Positions 26,068-35,562 of a stretch of 64,000 bases of DNA are shown here, piece after piece. This DNA comes from Bacillota bacterium (GTDB lineage: Bacteria; Bacillota; Clostridia; Lachnospirales; Lachnospiraceae): NCBI GenBank assembly GCA_023434365.1, contig JAEYSV010000042.1, positions 1 to 64,000 of the forward strand, read 5' to 3'. Below the pieces are notes generated by a model. It made no database searches, was not told where the DNA came from, and saw only the letters and a program-made list of their open reading frames with translations. The stretch's first letter is position 1, and every line of letters begins with the position of its first letter. The position numbers and the translations under genes were made by a program.

Positions 26068-27314
26068 TGATTACGAACAATCGAATCGGCTATGCCTGTA
26101 CTCCCATTTCCATACCCTATAAAACCTCAAGAAGTTTTATTCTTAAGAATTTTCAAGAAGATATTTTTAGGGAATGCGTTAGGGACAACCTAAATAATTT
26201 GCTGAACATACTCAAATGGAACGTTGATCATAACATATACCTTTTTCGAATAAGCTCCGATATCATTCCTTTTGGAAGCCATTCGGTTAATAACATAGAG
26301 TGGTGGGAGATTTTTAAAGAAGAGCTTACAACCATCGGGACCTTTATTAGAGAAAACAAAATCAGGGTATCTATGCACCCTGGTCAATACACTGTTCTTA
26401 ATTCCCCAAAAAGCGAAGTAATTCACAATAGTCTAGCAGATTTGGAGTATCATTGCAGATTTTTAGATTCATTGAACGTTGACTACTCTAACAAAATAAT
26501 ACTTCACGTAGGTGGTGTCTACGAAGACAAGAATATAGCAATTAGGAGGTTTGTTGAAAACTTTCCCAAGCTCTCTATTTCTGCGCAGAAGAGACTTGTA
26601 CTGGAAAATGATGATAAGAGCTATACGATTGAGGATGTATTAGGCATTTGTCACCACCTTCAGATACCCGCTGTCTTTGACAACCTCCATCACAAGCTTA
26701 ATCCAAGCAACCAAGAATGGATGAAAATCATCGCTTGTGTAAATGATACTTGGAAAGAGGGGGATGGCAGGGTCAAGTTTCATTATTCGGACCAGGATTT
26801 AGTAAAAAAAGGAGGAGCCCACTCAAAGTCTGTAGAAACAGCAAACTTTTTAAATTATATGGAAAGCATAAAGGGGTTTGATGCAGATGTAATGCTAGAA
26901 GTGAAAGATAAGGAGATATCGGCGATAAAGTGTATCTACGCCTTAGATAAGTGTTTGCCTGTCTCGAAAAGAACAGAGCAATGGGCAAAGTACAAATACT
27001 CTGTTATGGAAAAAAACTATTCCTTTTACAAAAAATGTAGCACCCTCATTAATTCAGAGACTCCACTTTCTGAAGTATATATTTACATGGATAGATGCCT
27101 AAGTATGCCCTTTCATGTAGGCAGCTTTGTGAACACTGCCCAACACGTATATGGATACGTAAAAGACAGAGTCACTGATAAGGAAAAAGAAAACTTTAAC
27201 ACCTTATTAAGCGATCCCTTAGAAAATAAAGATAAGATAAAGAACTATCTAAAAAAGCTTTGTAAGAAATATGATATTACGTATATGAACCAATCTTATT
27301 ACTTTATTTTGTAA
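26067..27314 (+). CDS. uvsE: UV damage endonuclease UvsE (UVDE)
   Basis: A 415-residue TIM-barrel endonuclease that nicks DNA 5' of UV photoproducts. Recognised by RIGYACTPISIPYKTSR at the start, LFRISSDIIPFGSH, VSMHPGQYTVLNSP, LHVGGVYEDK, LVLENDDKSYTIEDVL and VFDNLHHKLNP, with metal-binding His/Asp/Glu residues present in these blocks. It is about 90 residues longer than typical Bacillus forms; the C-terminal extension (about 310-415) is of unknown role. ATG at 26067 overlaps the previous stop by one base. Sharing an operon with a Cys-motif membrane protein is unexpected. Confidence 0.9.
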   Translation: MITNNRIGYACTPISIPYKTSRSFILKNFQEDIFRECVRDNLNNLLNILKWNVDHNIYLFRISSDIIPFGSHSVNNIEWWEIFKEELTTIGTFIRENKIRVSMHPGQYTVLNSPKSEVIHNSLADLEYHCRFLDSLNVDYSNKIILHVGGVYEDKNIAIRRFVENFPKLSISAQKRLVLENDDKSYTIEDVLGICHHLQIPAVFDNLHHKLNPSNQEWMKIIACVNDTWKEGDGRVKFHYSDQDLVKKGGAHSKSVETANFLNYMESIKGFDADVMLEVKDKEISAIKCIYALDKCLPVSKRTEQWAKYKYSVMEKNYSFYKKCSTLINSETPLSEVYIYMDRCLSMPFHVGSFVNTAQHVYGYVKDRVTDKEKENFNTLLSDPLENKDKIKNYLKKLCKKYDITYMNQSYYFIL

Positions 27315-27519
27315 TAAGCATTTGAATTTCTTATAAGGGAGTTGCTAATCTAGGCCTCTTTATGATCTACTTATTGGATTCTCTAAGAGTTCAATGGACG
27401 TAGTGTCATAATTTATCAAACCATCCTCCCTACCAAGAATCTATTGAGAAATGTCCATCAAAAGCAATCAGCTTGAATAAAAATGAACTTTGCTGACAAA
27501 ACTGAGATTCTGCTTACAA

Positions 27520-27681
27520 TTATATAAAACATTCTCTACTATCCGCTGCAAACTCATTAAAGGTTCTAGGCTTTTTCCCTGTTAATTGTGCGAATTCATT
27601 CGTTACCATTTTTGCTGTACCCATTCTTATAAAAGGATAATTCTCTTCTGTCAATGAGTGGAATCCAAAACCCTCCGTACA
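27520..27681 (-). pseudogene. 3' remnant of an NmrA-like NAD(P)-binding SDR gene
   Basis: The minus strand reads about 53 residues to a TAA at 27520, with FHSLTEENYPFIRMGTAKMV and a FAQLTGKKPRTFNEFAADSR end that matches the C-terminus of NmrA/QorB-type oxidoreductases. An in-frame TAG (27682-27684) precedes it and no start exists. The 200 bp beyond (27315-27519) shows no convincing coding. It is a remnant, abutting the terminator of the ABC operon. Confidence 0.65.
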
Positions 27682-27683
27682 CT

Positions 27684-27734
27684 AAAGACCCTCAAAGTCA
27701 AGAAGTATAATCTTTACTTTGAGGGTCTTTATAA
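27684..27734. terminator. Terminator of the sugar ABC operon
   Basis: A perfect 15-bp stem, AAAGACCCTCAAAGT (27684-27698) with its complement (27716-27730). It lies 22 bp past the stop of the last permease gene on the minus strand. The following T run is short on both strands. Confidence 0.75.
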
Positions 27735-27755
27735 TATATTATTAGTTTATTCAAA

Positions 27756-28829
27756 TCATACGCGTTTCTTCTTTCTTGAACAAATGACACTCTGAAGTAC
27801 AATAAAGAAGCATAACATTGCTGCACGTGTAATCTGTGACCACCACGGATCCTGACTGCCTATTGCGGTAACAACAAGCAATACAATTCCACTTGCTAAT
27901 ACGCCAAATAAGGTACCGAAAACATTACCTACGCCGCCGGTAAGCAGGGTTCCGCCGATAATGGAAGCAGCAATCGCATCCATTTCAAGGCCTGTTGCCT
28001 GCTGAACCGAACCAGAGCGCGTATGGAAAAGATATAAGAATCCGCCAATACCTGCCAGCAGACCACATAGCAGATGAGCATAAAATTTAGTTCTCTTAAC
28101 GTTTATACCGAGCATCAAAGCGCTTTGTGCATTACCACCAACAGCATAAAAGCTACGTCCGAGTTTTGTTTTCTTCAGCACCCAGTACACGATACAAACT
28201 ATTATAATTGCTACGATAACGCCATACTCTAACTTTGATTGAATAAAAACTCCCTTCTTGTTGACATCACCTAAAAAAGGAATCAGTATTCTCTCTCCTG
28301 ACAGCTGCTCAAAACCTGGGTTTGCGACCTGTATCTGATTAACTTCTATCAGCGCGACTAAACCTCGACCTAAAAACATGCCTGCCAAGGTGACGATAAA
28401 GGGCTGCATCTCCAGATACGCTATCAAGAACCCTTGAATCGCACCGAAAGTTAGACCAATCGCCAAGGCCAGTATCAGCGCTGTATAAAAGTTGAAACCC
28501 TGATTGTTAAGACAAACAATGCAGGATGTGCAAATTAGTGCAGTAGAACCTCCTACGCTAATATCTATACTACCAGTTATCATAACAAGCGTAAGTCCAC
28601 ATGCTATGACAATCAGCGCAGCATTTTCGTTAAAGAGGTTAAAAAACATCTGGATTTTGTTAAATCCTTTATCTCCAAGGAATGCTATGGAGAGTGCATA
28701 GATTACAATAAATAGTGTGATTGTAATTGTCAGTAAAAACGCTGTATCAGTCAGTGACTCTTTACGTTTTTGTTTATTCAAACCAACTAAAGTGTTATTA
28801 CTACCTTTGGCTTTCTTCAAAAATGGCAT
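27756..28829 (-). CDS. Sugar ABC transporter permease (YjfF/RbsC family)
   Basis: A 357-residue permease with about ten helices and the BPD_transp_2 blocks ITGSIDISVGGSTALICT, GMFLGRGLVALI and ASIIGGTLLTGGVGNVFGTL. It forms the membrane channel with the preceding permease, the typical split seen in YtfT/YjfF galactofuranose or ribose-like importers. Its start is one base past the upstream stop. Last gene of the ABC operon. Confidence 0.9.
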   Translation of the reverse strand: MPFLKKAKGSNNTLVGLNKQKRKESLTDTAFLLTITITLFIVIYALSIAFLGDKGFNKIQMFFNLFNENAALIVIACGLTLVMITGSIDISVGGSTALICTSCIVCLNNQGFNFYTALILALAIGLTFGAIQGFLIAYLEMQPFIVTLAGMFLGRGLVALIEVNQIQVANPGFEQLSGERILIPFLGDVNKKGVFIQSKLEYGVIVAIIIVCIVYWVLKKTKLGRSFYAVGGNAQSALMLGINVKRTKFYAHLLCGLLAGIGGFLYLFHTRSGSVQQATGLEMDAIAASIIGGTLLTGGVGNVFGTLFGVLASGIVLLVVTAIGSQDPWWSQITRAAMLCFFIVLQSVICSRKKKRV

Positions 28830-28830
28830 A

Positions 28831-29937
28831 CTAACTCCGCTCCCTTCCCTGGCCTACCATCAATCTGGATAATGTAACACGATTGCTGAAAAAACTCTTG
28901 ACCACCGGTGCCTGAATGGCTACAAGTAATATAATAATCACGGCTTTAAAGACAGGAACGGCATTGGTATTGACGTTAAGAGTGGTCAGCATAGAGGTCA
29001 GCGTCTGGATGGTATAGGCTCCGATAATTGAGCCAACCATATTGAATTTGCCTCCTCCTAGTGAATTACCGCCAAGAGCAACTGCCAATATAACATCCAT
29101 TTCAATACTAGGCACGATTGTATATGGATTAACCGTTTGTACCCTGCTTGACTGTACAAAACCGGCAATACCAACGCAAAGTCCTAGAATAACAAAGGTT
29201 AAGAATTTGATAAGTGCTGGATGCAGCCCATTTAGGCTAGATGATTTATCATTGATTCCCACTGCCTTGGTATATAGACCAAGATTGGTCTTTTTTAATG
29301 CGAGATATGTAATTGCAACCACAACAATTGTAATGATGATTGGCGTAGGGATAGGAAATCCCGGAATAAAGTTACCGTAATACCCAAACGAACTTGCAGC
29401 TTTTGGCTTAAGTCCGCCCATCGCCATAGAGCCGATTGATCGCCCTGCAGTAAAGAGAATAAGCGTTGCTACCATAGGCTGTATCTTAAATTTAGATACA
29501 AGAATTCCGTTAAAGGCGCCACAAGCCATACCAGCTAGGCAGCCGAGTAAGAGTGCAACTATGATTGGTGCATGCAGCTCAGTAGGCTGTGTTTCGTTTC
29601 CACACAGTACTCGCATAATCACTCCGCCAACTATCGCGACAGTAGCGCCTACACTGATATCCTGGCCTCTGGAAGATGACGTAACGAGAGTCATTCCGAT
29701 AGCAAGAATGACAAGCTCCGTCGCGTTGTTAATAATATTGATTAAATTACCTATTAGTACAGGGTTACCGGCACTGTCTTTACCCAAGCTAATTCTAAGA
29801 AAGCCCGGATTGATAAACACATTGAGTAATAAAAGAAAGGCAAGAAACGCAATGGGAATAAACAATTTGTGTCCGGTCAATGTTTTAAGAATCGATGCCT
29901 TTTGCCCATTATTAAGTTTGTTATTGTTTTTCGACAT
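28831..29937 (-). CDS. Sugar ABC transporter permease (YtfT/RbsC family)
   Basis: A 368-residue permease with about ten helices and the family blocks TSSSRGQDISVGATVAIVGG, LFTAGRSIGSMAMGG and ALGGNSLGGGKFNMVGSIIG. With the other permease it makes the heterodimeric channel. Start follows GGGGGGAG and overlaps the ATPase gene by 17 bp. Substrate is inferred to be a monosaccharide from family membership. Confidence 0.9.
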   Translation of the reverse strand: MSKNNNKLNNGQKASILKTLTGHKLFIPIAFLAFLLLLNVFINPGFLRISLGKDSAGNPVLIGNLINIINNATELVILAIGMTLVTSSSRGQDISVGATVAIVGGVIMRVLCGNETQPTELHAPIIVALLLGCLAGMACGAFNGILVSKFKIQPMVATLILFTAGRSIGSMAMGGLKPKAASSFGYYGNFIPGFPIPTPIIITIVVVAITYLALKKTNLGLYTKAVGINDKSSSLNGLHPALIKFLTFVILGLCVGIAGFVQSSRVQTVNPYTIVPSIEMDVILAVALGGNSLGGGKFNMVGSIIGAYTIQTLTSMLTTLNVNTNAVPVFKAVIIILLVAIQAPVVKSFFSNRVTLSRLMVGQGRERS

Positions 29938-31447
29938 TTTGACTTACTCCCCCCGCTATAGTATACATGATTTTATCCTGAGTCATATCTTCACCCTTTA
30001 ACTCTCCTACTACATACAGATCACGCATAACAACCAGTCTGGAGCAGGTACGAAGCATCTCCTCAATCTCTGATGATATAAAGGTGATACTCATACCTTC
30101 TGAAGCAAGTTTAAGCACCAGCTTCTGAATTTCCACCTTAGTTCCTATATCAATACCGCGTGTCGGTTCATCAAGAATAAGATATTCCGGGTGAGTGAGT
30201 AGCCAACGGGCAAGAATAACCTTTTGCTGATTCCCTCCGGATAGTGAGTTGATTGGGGTATCCGCCGAGGCAGTTTTTATACCGAGCAGTTTTATATACT
30301 CATCAGCAAAGGCTTGCGCCTGAGCTTTCGTAAATGGTCTGAAAAAGCCTCTCATCACCTGCAATGCAAGTATGATATTTTCGCGGACTGACAAATCTCC
30401 AATAATTCCATCCCGCTTCCGGTCTTCAGAAAGATATCCAATTCCTTTCTTCATGGCTTTTATAGGTGATGTAATACTGACCTTCTCACCTTTTATCTTC
30501 AAATCGCCATTCACAACCTTGTCTGCGCCAAAGATGGCACGCACACACTCACTGCGACCTGATCCAAGCAACCCGGCAAATCCAGTTACCTCGCCCTTAT
30601 AAATTGTAAAATCAAACGGTTTTATTCCTGAAATGCTTGATAGGCCCTTCGTTTCGACGATAACTTCTCTTACTTCCTCGTTGTCAAGTTGTGCTTCGTT
30701 ATGTATCTCAGCCAAATCACCAAGTTCCTTACCCATCATTTTGGCTACAAGCTCCACCTTTGGCAACTCCTGAACCAGGTATTCTCCAACAAGCTCGCCA
30801 TTACGTAAAACTGTAATCTTATCACATAACTCATACACTTGATCAAGAAAATGGGTGACAAATATGATACCTACACCTCTACCTTTAAGTTCACGCATCA
30901 ATGTAAACAGCTTAGAGACCTCATGTTCATCTAGCGAGGAGGTAGGCTCATCAAGTATCAAAACCTTACAGTCCATATCAATCGCACGCGCAATCGCTAC
31001 CATCTGCTGAACTGCAATAGAGCAGTTTGACAATTGTTCTGTTGGAGATGCCGGTATTCCCAGGCCTCCTAAAATTGCTTCTGCCCTGTTTTTCATCTTC
31101 TTCCAATCAACTATCAAATCATTGGTTCTGCCAATAAATAAATTTTCAGCTACCGTCAGATTCGGACACAAGGTGATTTCCTGATACACCGTGCTTATCC
31201 CAAGCTTTTGGGCTTCCTGAGGCGACTTGATAGTTACTGGCTTATCATTTCCTTTAATACTAATCTCTCCGGCATCCTTAGAGTAAACACCTGTCAAAAC
31301 CTTAATTAAGGTTGACTTCCCCGCACCATTTTCGCCCATCAGTGCATGGATTTCACCTTCACGTAGAGTAAAATCTACGTTTTGTAAGGCCCGAACGCCC
31401 GGAAAACTCTTATAAATTCCTCTCATAGTAAGTACTGTATCTTGCAT
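29921..31447 (-). CDS. Sugar ABC transporter ATPase, two-domain (YtfR/RbsA family)
   Basis: A 508-residue protein with two ATPase halves. The first has Walker A GENGAGKST (about 38-46), Walker B VLILDEPTSSLD and a degenerate signature; the second has a modified P-loop (GLLGSGRSE), LSGGNQQKV and ILDEPTRGID. This layout is specific to ribose/galactofuranose/galactose-type importers. Start ATG at 31447; the GGAGG upstream is rather far (about 16 nt). A 265-bp gap with a hairpin separates it from the binding-protein gene upstream. Confidence 0.92.
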   Translation of the reverse strand: MQDTVLTMRGIYKSFPGVRALQNVDFTLREGEIHALMGENGAGKSTLIKVLTGVYSKDAGEISIKGNDKPVTIKSPQEAQKLGISTVYQEITLCPNLTVAENLFIGRTNDLIVDWKKMKNRAEAILGGLGIPASPTEQLSNCSIAVQQMVAIARAIDMDCKVLILDEPTSSLDEHEVSKLFTLMRELKGRGVGIIFVTHFLDQVYELCDKITVLRNGELVGEYLVQELPKVELVAKMMGKELGDLAEIHNEAQLDNEEVREVIVETKGLSSISGIKPFDFTIYKGEVTGFAGLLGSGRSECVRAIFGADKVVNGDLKIKGEKVSITSPIKAMKKGIGYLSEDRKRDGIIGDLSVRENIILALQVMRGFFRPFTKAQAQAFADEYIKLLGIKTASADTPINSLSGGNQQKVILARWLLTHPEYLILDEPTRGIDIGTKVEIQKLVLKLASEGMSITFISSEIEEMLRTCSRLVVMRDLYVVGELKGEDMTQDKIMYTIAGGVSQNVEKQ

Positions 31448-31510
31448 AGTAATAATAATCTAACCTCCGTTCATGCACTATTTTTAGACATTATCCTGCA
31501 TTTTTCTGAT

Positions 31511-31545
31511 ATAGCGAAGCAGAAACTCGCCATCCGCTTCGCTAT
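31511..31545. repeat. Intercistronic hairpin between binding-protein and ATPase genes
   Basis: ATAGCGAAGC (31511-31520) and GCTTCGCTAT (31536-31545) form a 10-bp perfect stem. There is no T run. A stem between a binding-protein gene and its ABC genes often stabilises or partly terminates the message so the binding protein is made in excess. The rest of the 265-bp gap holds no gene I can support. Confidence 0.6.
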
Positions 31546-31712
31546 CCTTGATAGGTTAAATGCGCGGTACCAGAATCTGCGAACTATATCCACATACTCG
31601 GCGCCGCGCATATTTGAACAATATCTTACCTTATTCTTCATTGAATCACCGGATATTTAAAACCGATCACTCTATCCAAAATATCAGCTTTGCAGTTATT
31701 TTTGAAAATGGA

Positions 31713-32753
31713 TTAATAAGAACGTGCATCAACTATTTCTTGTGTAATGGTAGCACAGTCAAACATTTCCTCGTCAACATAGGCATTCTTATCAACAGTT
31801 TCGCCAGCTTCAAGCGCATTAATAAGTTTAACAATACGTGGACCATGTAAAGGATTACACTCAACGTCAAGGTTAAATTTGCCTGCAAGAACCTTCTCAA
31901 GTGCCCATTTATTAGCATCAAAAGCGATAACCTTTACATCACCATCTTTACCATATGTAATACCAGCAGCGTCCATTGCATCACATGCACCACGAGCCAT
32001 ATTATCATTCTCAGCATAAACAACTGTGAATTTAGTTCCACCAGCGATCAAATCAGCTACAGCCTGTTTCGCAAGAGTTTCATCCCAACCCTTCATGTTT
32101 TGGTTGAAAACGATTTCCCAGCCGTTAGCCTTTGCGCCGTCTTCAATTGCTTTGGAACGTCCAAGTTGAGCGGATGATCCTGTGTCACCACCAAGTACAA
32201 CAATCTTGTTTTCAGCAAGTGCTTGACCTTTCAGCCAATCAACAGCCTTATTGCCTTCTGCTTCGAAGTCAGAGCAAACCATTGCGGTGTAAAGATCTTC
32301 TGACAATTCAAGCTTACGGTCAGACATAATAAATGGTATTCCAGCTTCCTTTGCAGCCTTAGCTACATCTTCCCAACCTGCGGACTGAAGTCCTAAAACA
32401 ACAAGATAGTCAACCTCTTCTTGGATAAGTTGCTGTGCCTGAGAGATTTGTTTTGCATGGTCACCTTCACCAAAAACCATTTTAATCTCGAAACCTGCTT
32501 CTGCAAATGCTTCGTTAAATGATTTTGTGTTTGCTGTACGCCAGTCTGACTCATTAGCGTTTGTTTGTACAACACCAACGGTAACTTTTTTGTCTGTGTC
32601 AGGAGCTTTACTAGTATCGGGAGCTTTACTAGCGTCAGCTGATTTCTCTGGATCCTTAGATGCATCGTCTGCACCTGTACTTGCGCTGTTACCACATGCT
32701 GCAAGCGATAACACAAGTGTTAATACCATAATTAATGACAATAACTTTTTCAT
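31713..32753 (-). CDS. Sugar ABC transporter substrate-binding lipoprotein (YtfQ-like)
   Basis: A 346-residue lipoprotein: signal peptide with lipobox SLAAC (Cys about 20), a Ser/Ala/Asp/Lys-rich linker, then a type-I periplasmic binding fold (Peripla_BP_4) starting VTVGVVQTNANESDWRTANT, with DRKLELS, GGDTGSSAQLGRSKAIEDG and ECNPLHGPRIVKLI blocks. Similarity is to YtfQ/RbsB proteins that bind pentoses or furanose sugars. It heads the ABC operon and is a paralogue of the protein encoded just upstream. Confidence 0.92.
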   Translation of the reverse strand: MKKLLSLIMVLTLVLSLAACGNSASTGADDASKDPEKSADASKAPDTSKAPDTDKKVTVGVVQTNANESDWRTANTKSFNEAFAEAGFEIKMVFGEGDHAKQISQAQQLIQEEVDYLVVLGLQSAGWEDVAKAAKEAGIPFIMSDRKLELSEDLYTAMVCSDFEAEGNKAVDWLKGQALAENKIVVLGGDTGSSAQLGRSKAIEDGAKANGWEIVFNQNMKGWDETLAKQAVADLIAGGTKFTVVYAENDNMARGACDAMDAAGITYGKDGDVKVIAFDANKWALEKVLAGKFNLDVECNPLHGPRIVKLINALEAGETVDKNAYVDEEMFDCATITQEIVDARSY

Positions 32754-32938
32754 AAATTTCCTCCAATCATTTTTTAACTCCTTTTATAGAGTTTCTGGTA
32801 TGTACAAGTATAGTAGTCTTATACAATAAACAATACGGAGATTTTTCCTAACATTGTAGTATATTTTACTGTGCTTTCTTTTATGGTTCGGTATTGGTTA
32901 AGATTTCTATAAATTATGTTTGTTTTTTTACGTTTTAT

Positions 32939-34078
32939 CTAATAGCTTCGTCCGATACGGTCTGTGCTTGCGTTTTCCGCTTCAAAGATCTTTTCATCTA
33001 CATAAGATACTTTATCTACCTTTTCTCCCCTTTCCAAACGTTCGATAATCTCTGCTATTAGCGGTCCTTGCAAAGGGTTACATTCAATATCAACATTTAT
33101 TAAGCCTGCTTCCATCTTATCAAATGCTTCTGAAACCGCATCAAAGGAAATGATTATGATATCCCCATTCACACCGCAGGTTAATCCCGCTTCCTGTATG
33201 GCCTCAATTGCACCAAATGTCATATCATCATTTTGTGAAACCAAGACATCAATATCCTCATGTTTTCGCAAAAGCTCATTCATTACCTCTTTGCCCTTAG
33301 CCTTCGTAAAATCGCCGTTTTCACGTGCAAGAATATTCCAGTTCTTATGCTTACTGGCTATATCATTAAATCCACTGGTACGTCCTATCTGTGCAGTGGA
33401 ATTTGGAGTACCTTCTAGTACAACGATATTAACGATATCCGAAGAGTCATTTTCCTCAGAATTATCCTTTTCTTTAGAAGTGTCTTTTCCCTCTGAAGTA
33501 TTCTCATCTTTAGAAGTATCCTTTTCTTTAGAAGTATCCTTTTCCTCATCATTATTCGCTTTCGTTCTTTTCTCAAGATATTGTTCCAACCAATGCCCGG
33601 CTTTCTTGCCTTCTGCATATTTATCCGTGCCCACGCTTGCAATGTAAAGGCTGTCATCTCTCGTATCAATCATACGGTCTACAAGTATTACCGGAATGCC
33701 AGCTTCCTTCGCTTCCTCCAGTACAGTATCCCAGCCTGTCTCTGTTGTTGGTGCAATCACGATATAATCCACTTCCTGAAATATAAAGCTTCTTACGTCC
33801 TTAATCTGGTTCTCCTGCTTTTGTCTGGCATTGCTAAAAATCAGAGAAAATCCATTCTGAACTGTCAGTGCATTCTGGATTGATTTTGTATTCGCCGTGC
33901 GCCAGTCCGATTCCGAGCCAAGCTGTGAAAACCCAACGACGATCAAATCAGACTGTTTATCTTGTGCATTATCTTTATCATAGTATTGTTGTATTTTGAT
34001 TGGTCTCAGGCTGCAATTTACTAGAATAATCGGAATAGCCAGAAAAATAACTAATATAATTACGAGTTTTTTATTCAT
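32939..34078 (-). CDS. Second sugar-binding lipoprotein, in the two-component operon
   Basis: A 379-residue YtfQ-like binding protein. N-terminal hydrophobic segment ends IILVNC (possible lipobox, or a membrane anchor). The fold matches the neighbouring transport binding protein (shared ESDWRTANTKS at about 56-66 and ECNPLQGPLIAEII near the end). A Lys/Glu/Asp/Ser/Thr-rich insert at about 172-214, built from KDTSK-type repeats, interrupts the first lobe's junction. Its start overlaps the kinase gene (ATGA), so it is probably the kinase's extracellular ligand sensor rather than a transport protein; that is inference from gene order. Confidence 0.85.
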   Translation of the reverse strand: MNKKLVIILVIFLAIPIILVNCSLRPIKIQQYYDKDNAQDKQSDLIVVGFSQLGSESDWRTANTKSIQNALTVQNGFSLIFSNARQKQENQIKDVRSFIFQEVDYIVIAPTTETGWDTVLEEAKEAGIPVILVDRMIDTRDDSLYIASVGTDKYAEGKKAGHWLEQYLEKRTKANNDEEKDTSKEKDTSKDENTSEGKDTSKEKDNSEENDSSDIVNIVVLEGTPNSTAQIGRTSGFNDIASKHKNWNILARENGDFTKAKGKEVMNELLRKHEDIDVLVSQNDDMTFGAIEAIQEAGLTCGVNGDIIIISFDAVSEAFDKMEAGLINVDIECNPLQGPLIAEIIERLERGEKVDKVSYVDEKIFEAENASTDRIGRSY

Positions 34079-35562
34079 ACTCTCCCCTCATTTCTTTCAA
34101 TCAACCTTGCCGGTATCATAATCGCAATAATTGTGCCTTCACCTTTTTTGCTTTGAATATCTAATCCATACATACTACCATAATTTAATTTAATCCGCTT
34201 ATTCACATTGGCCAAACCAAAACCAGTGCTCTGTTCACTCCCAGGGAATTCAACTGCCCTTCTTAACGCGTTTAACTCCTCATCATCCATTCCTATTCCG
34301 TTATCCATAACTTGAAAGCAGATATTATCCCCTCTTTTTTCACCGATTACCGTGATTTTTCCTCTGGCCCGTAACATTTTAATTCCATGATATAGAGAAT
34401 TCTCAACCAGCGGTTGCAACGTCAGCTTCAATATCTGATATTGATACAGTTCTTTCTGTATTGCGATTTCGTAATCTAGAATATCGCTATATCTAGACTG
34501 CTGTATCTGCAGATAGCTTTTAATATGTATTTCCTCTTCCAAAATCGATATAAAATCCCTTCCCTTACTGACCGCAACCCTGAAAAACTCAGATAGCGAT
34601 ACTACGATGTCAATCGCTTCTTTATTCTTATTTCCTTCGATTAGCCAGATAATTGTATCTAACGTATTATATAGAAAATGAGGATTAATCTGTGCCTGCA
34701 AAAGCTTTGATTCCATATTTCTTAGGTTTTCCTGTTCCTGCCTTATACTGTTGACCTGCTGTTCTAACTTGATAGCCATATCGTTAAAACTATCAGATAA
34801 TACCGACAATTCATCATGATTCTCACACGATGTCCTCGTTGTAAAATCACCTTTTGCTACCAACGCAGTCTTTTCGCATAACATTTTAATAGGTTTTGTA
34901 ATGCTATCCGTTAACAAGACATTCATTAAGAAAGAGGCTATAATAATGGAGGCCAGAGCTACTATCATCGTCAGAATAACTCTTGCCACCTGCTCATTCA
35001 GACTCTGTCTTATTGCCTCAAAATTCTGAGTTTCATAATAGATATAATATTGGATTTCTTCTTGAAAAAGCTCTGTCAGAATATATATATCAGATTCTAA
35101 CATCTCGATGTTCTCTTCATAACGCCCCGGGTAATCAAGACTATCGCGGATTTCATTGATTCTATCTTCCAAAGTATCAAGATTAAGCAGGATACGCTTA
35201 ATCCAACCCAGACTTTCCCGTCCTGTGGTAATCTCCTGTAAGTTTGTAAAACTTTTTCTCGCATCTGATATTAACTCATATGGGTTTTCTAAATCGTGAT
35301 TATCATCAATGGAATCGAAAGTTTCTGCTTCAACAACAATCTTATACATACTCTCGTCCATCTCGTTTTTAAAATTCAAGTTATAATTATTCGCTGCTGT
35401 TATTCTTCGTACAATCGTATCATATGCCGTGCTGTAATTATGTAGGGCAGTAATCTGGTAAACTGAGAGAATAATCATCGGAACAATGATGATAGCAGCT
35501 ACCAGGATAAGTTTCATCCGCAGCGGATATTTGATCCGTTTTCCATTCGTATATTGCGTCAT
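34075..35562 (-). CDS. YesM-type sensor histidine kinase
   Basis: A 495-residue kinase with helices at about 14-36 and 194-218, an extracellular helical region between them, a HAMP domain, a His_kinase domain with H295 in INPHFLYNTLD and an ATPase domain ending STGFGLANVNKRIKL. It overlaps the response regulator upstream and the binding-protein gene downstream by 4 bp each (ATGA), giving a tight three-gene sensing unit. Likely ligand: the sugar carried by the adjacent transporter. Confidence 0.92.
   Translation of the reverse strand: MTQYTNGKRIKYPLRMKLILVAAIIIVPMIILSVYQITALHNYSTAYDTIVRRITAANNYNLNFKNEMDESMYKIVVEAETFDSIDDNHDLENPYELISDARKSFTNLQEITTGRESLGWIKRILLNLDTLEDRINEIRDSLDYPGRYEENIEMLESDIYILTELFQEEIQYYIYYETQNFEAIRQSLNEQVARVILTMIVALASIIIASFLMNVLLTDSITKPIKMLCEKTALVAKGDFTTRTSCENHDELSVLSDSFNDMAIKLEQQVNSIRQEQENLRNMESKLLQAQINPHFLYNTLDTIIWLIEGNKNKEAIDIVVSLSEFFRVAVSKGRDFISILEEEIHIKSYLQIQQSRYSDILDYEIAIQKELYQYQILKLTLQPLVENSLYHGIKMLRARGKITVIGEKRGDNICFQVMDNGIGMDDEELNALRRAVEFPGSEQSTGFGLANVNKRIKLNYGSMYGLDIQSKKGEGTIIAIMIPARLIERNEGRV

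Noticed and set aside
27315..27519. Coding capacity in the gap after uvsE
   Set aside because: Short interrupted frames only, with no start or family signal.
33440..33560. CRISPR-like repeats
   Set aside because: The repeats are contiguous, imperfect and in frame inside a coding sequence, without unique spacers.
32132..33883. Plus-strand frames opposite the two binding-protein genes
   Set aside because: Low-complexity antisense translations of the Ala/Lys/Ser-rich linker and repeat insert.
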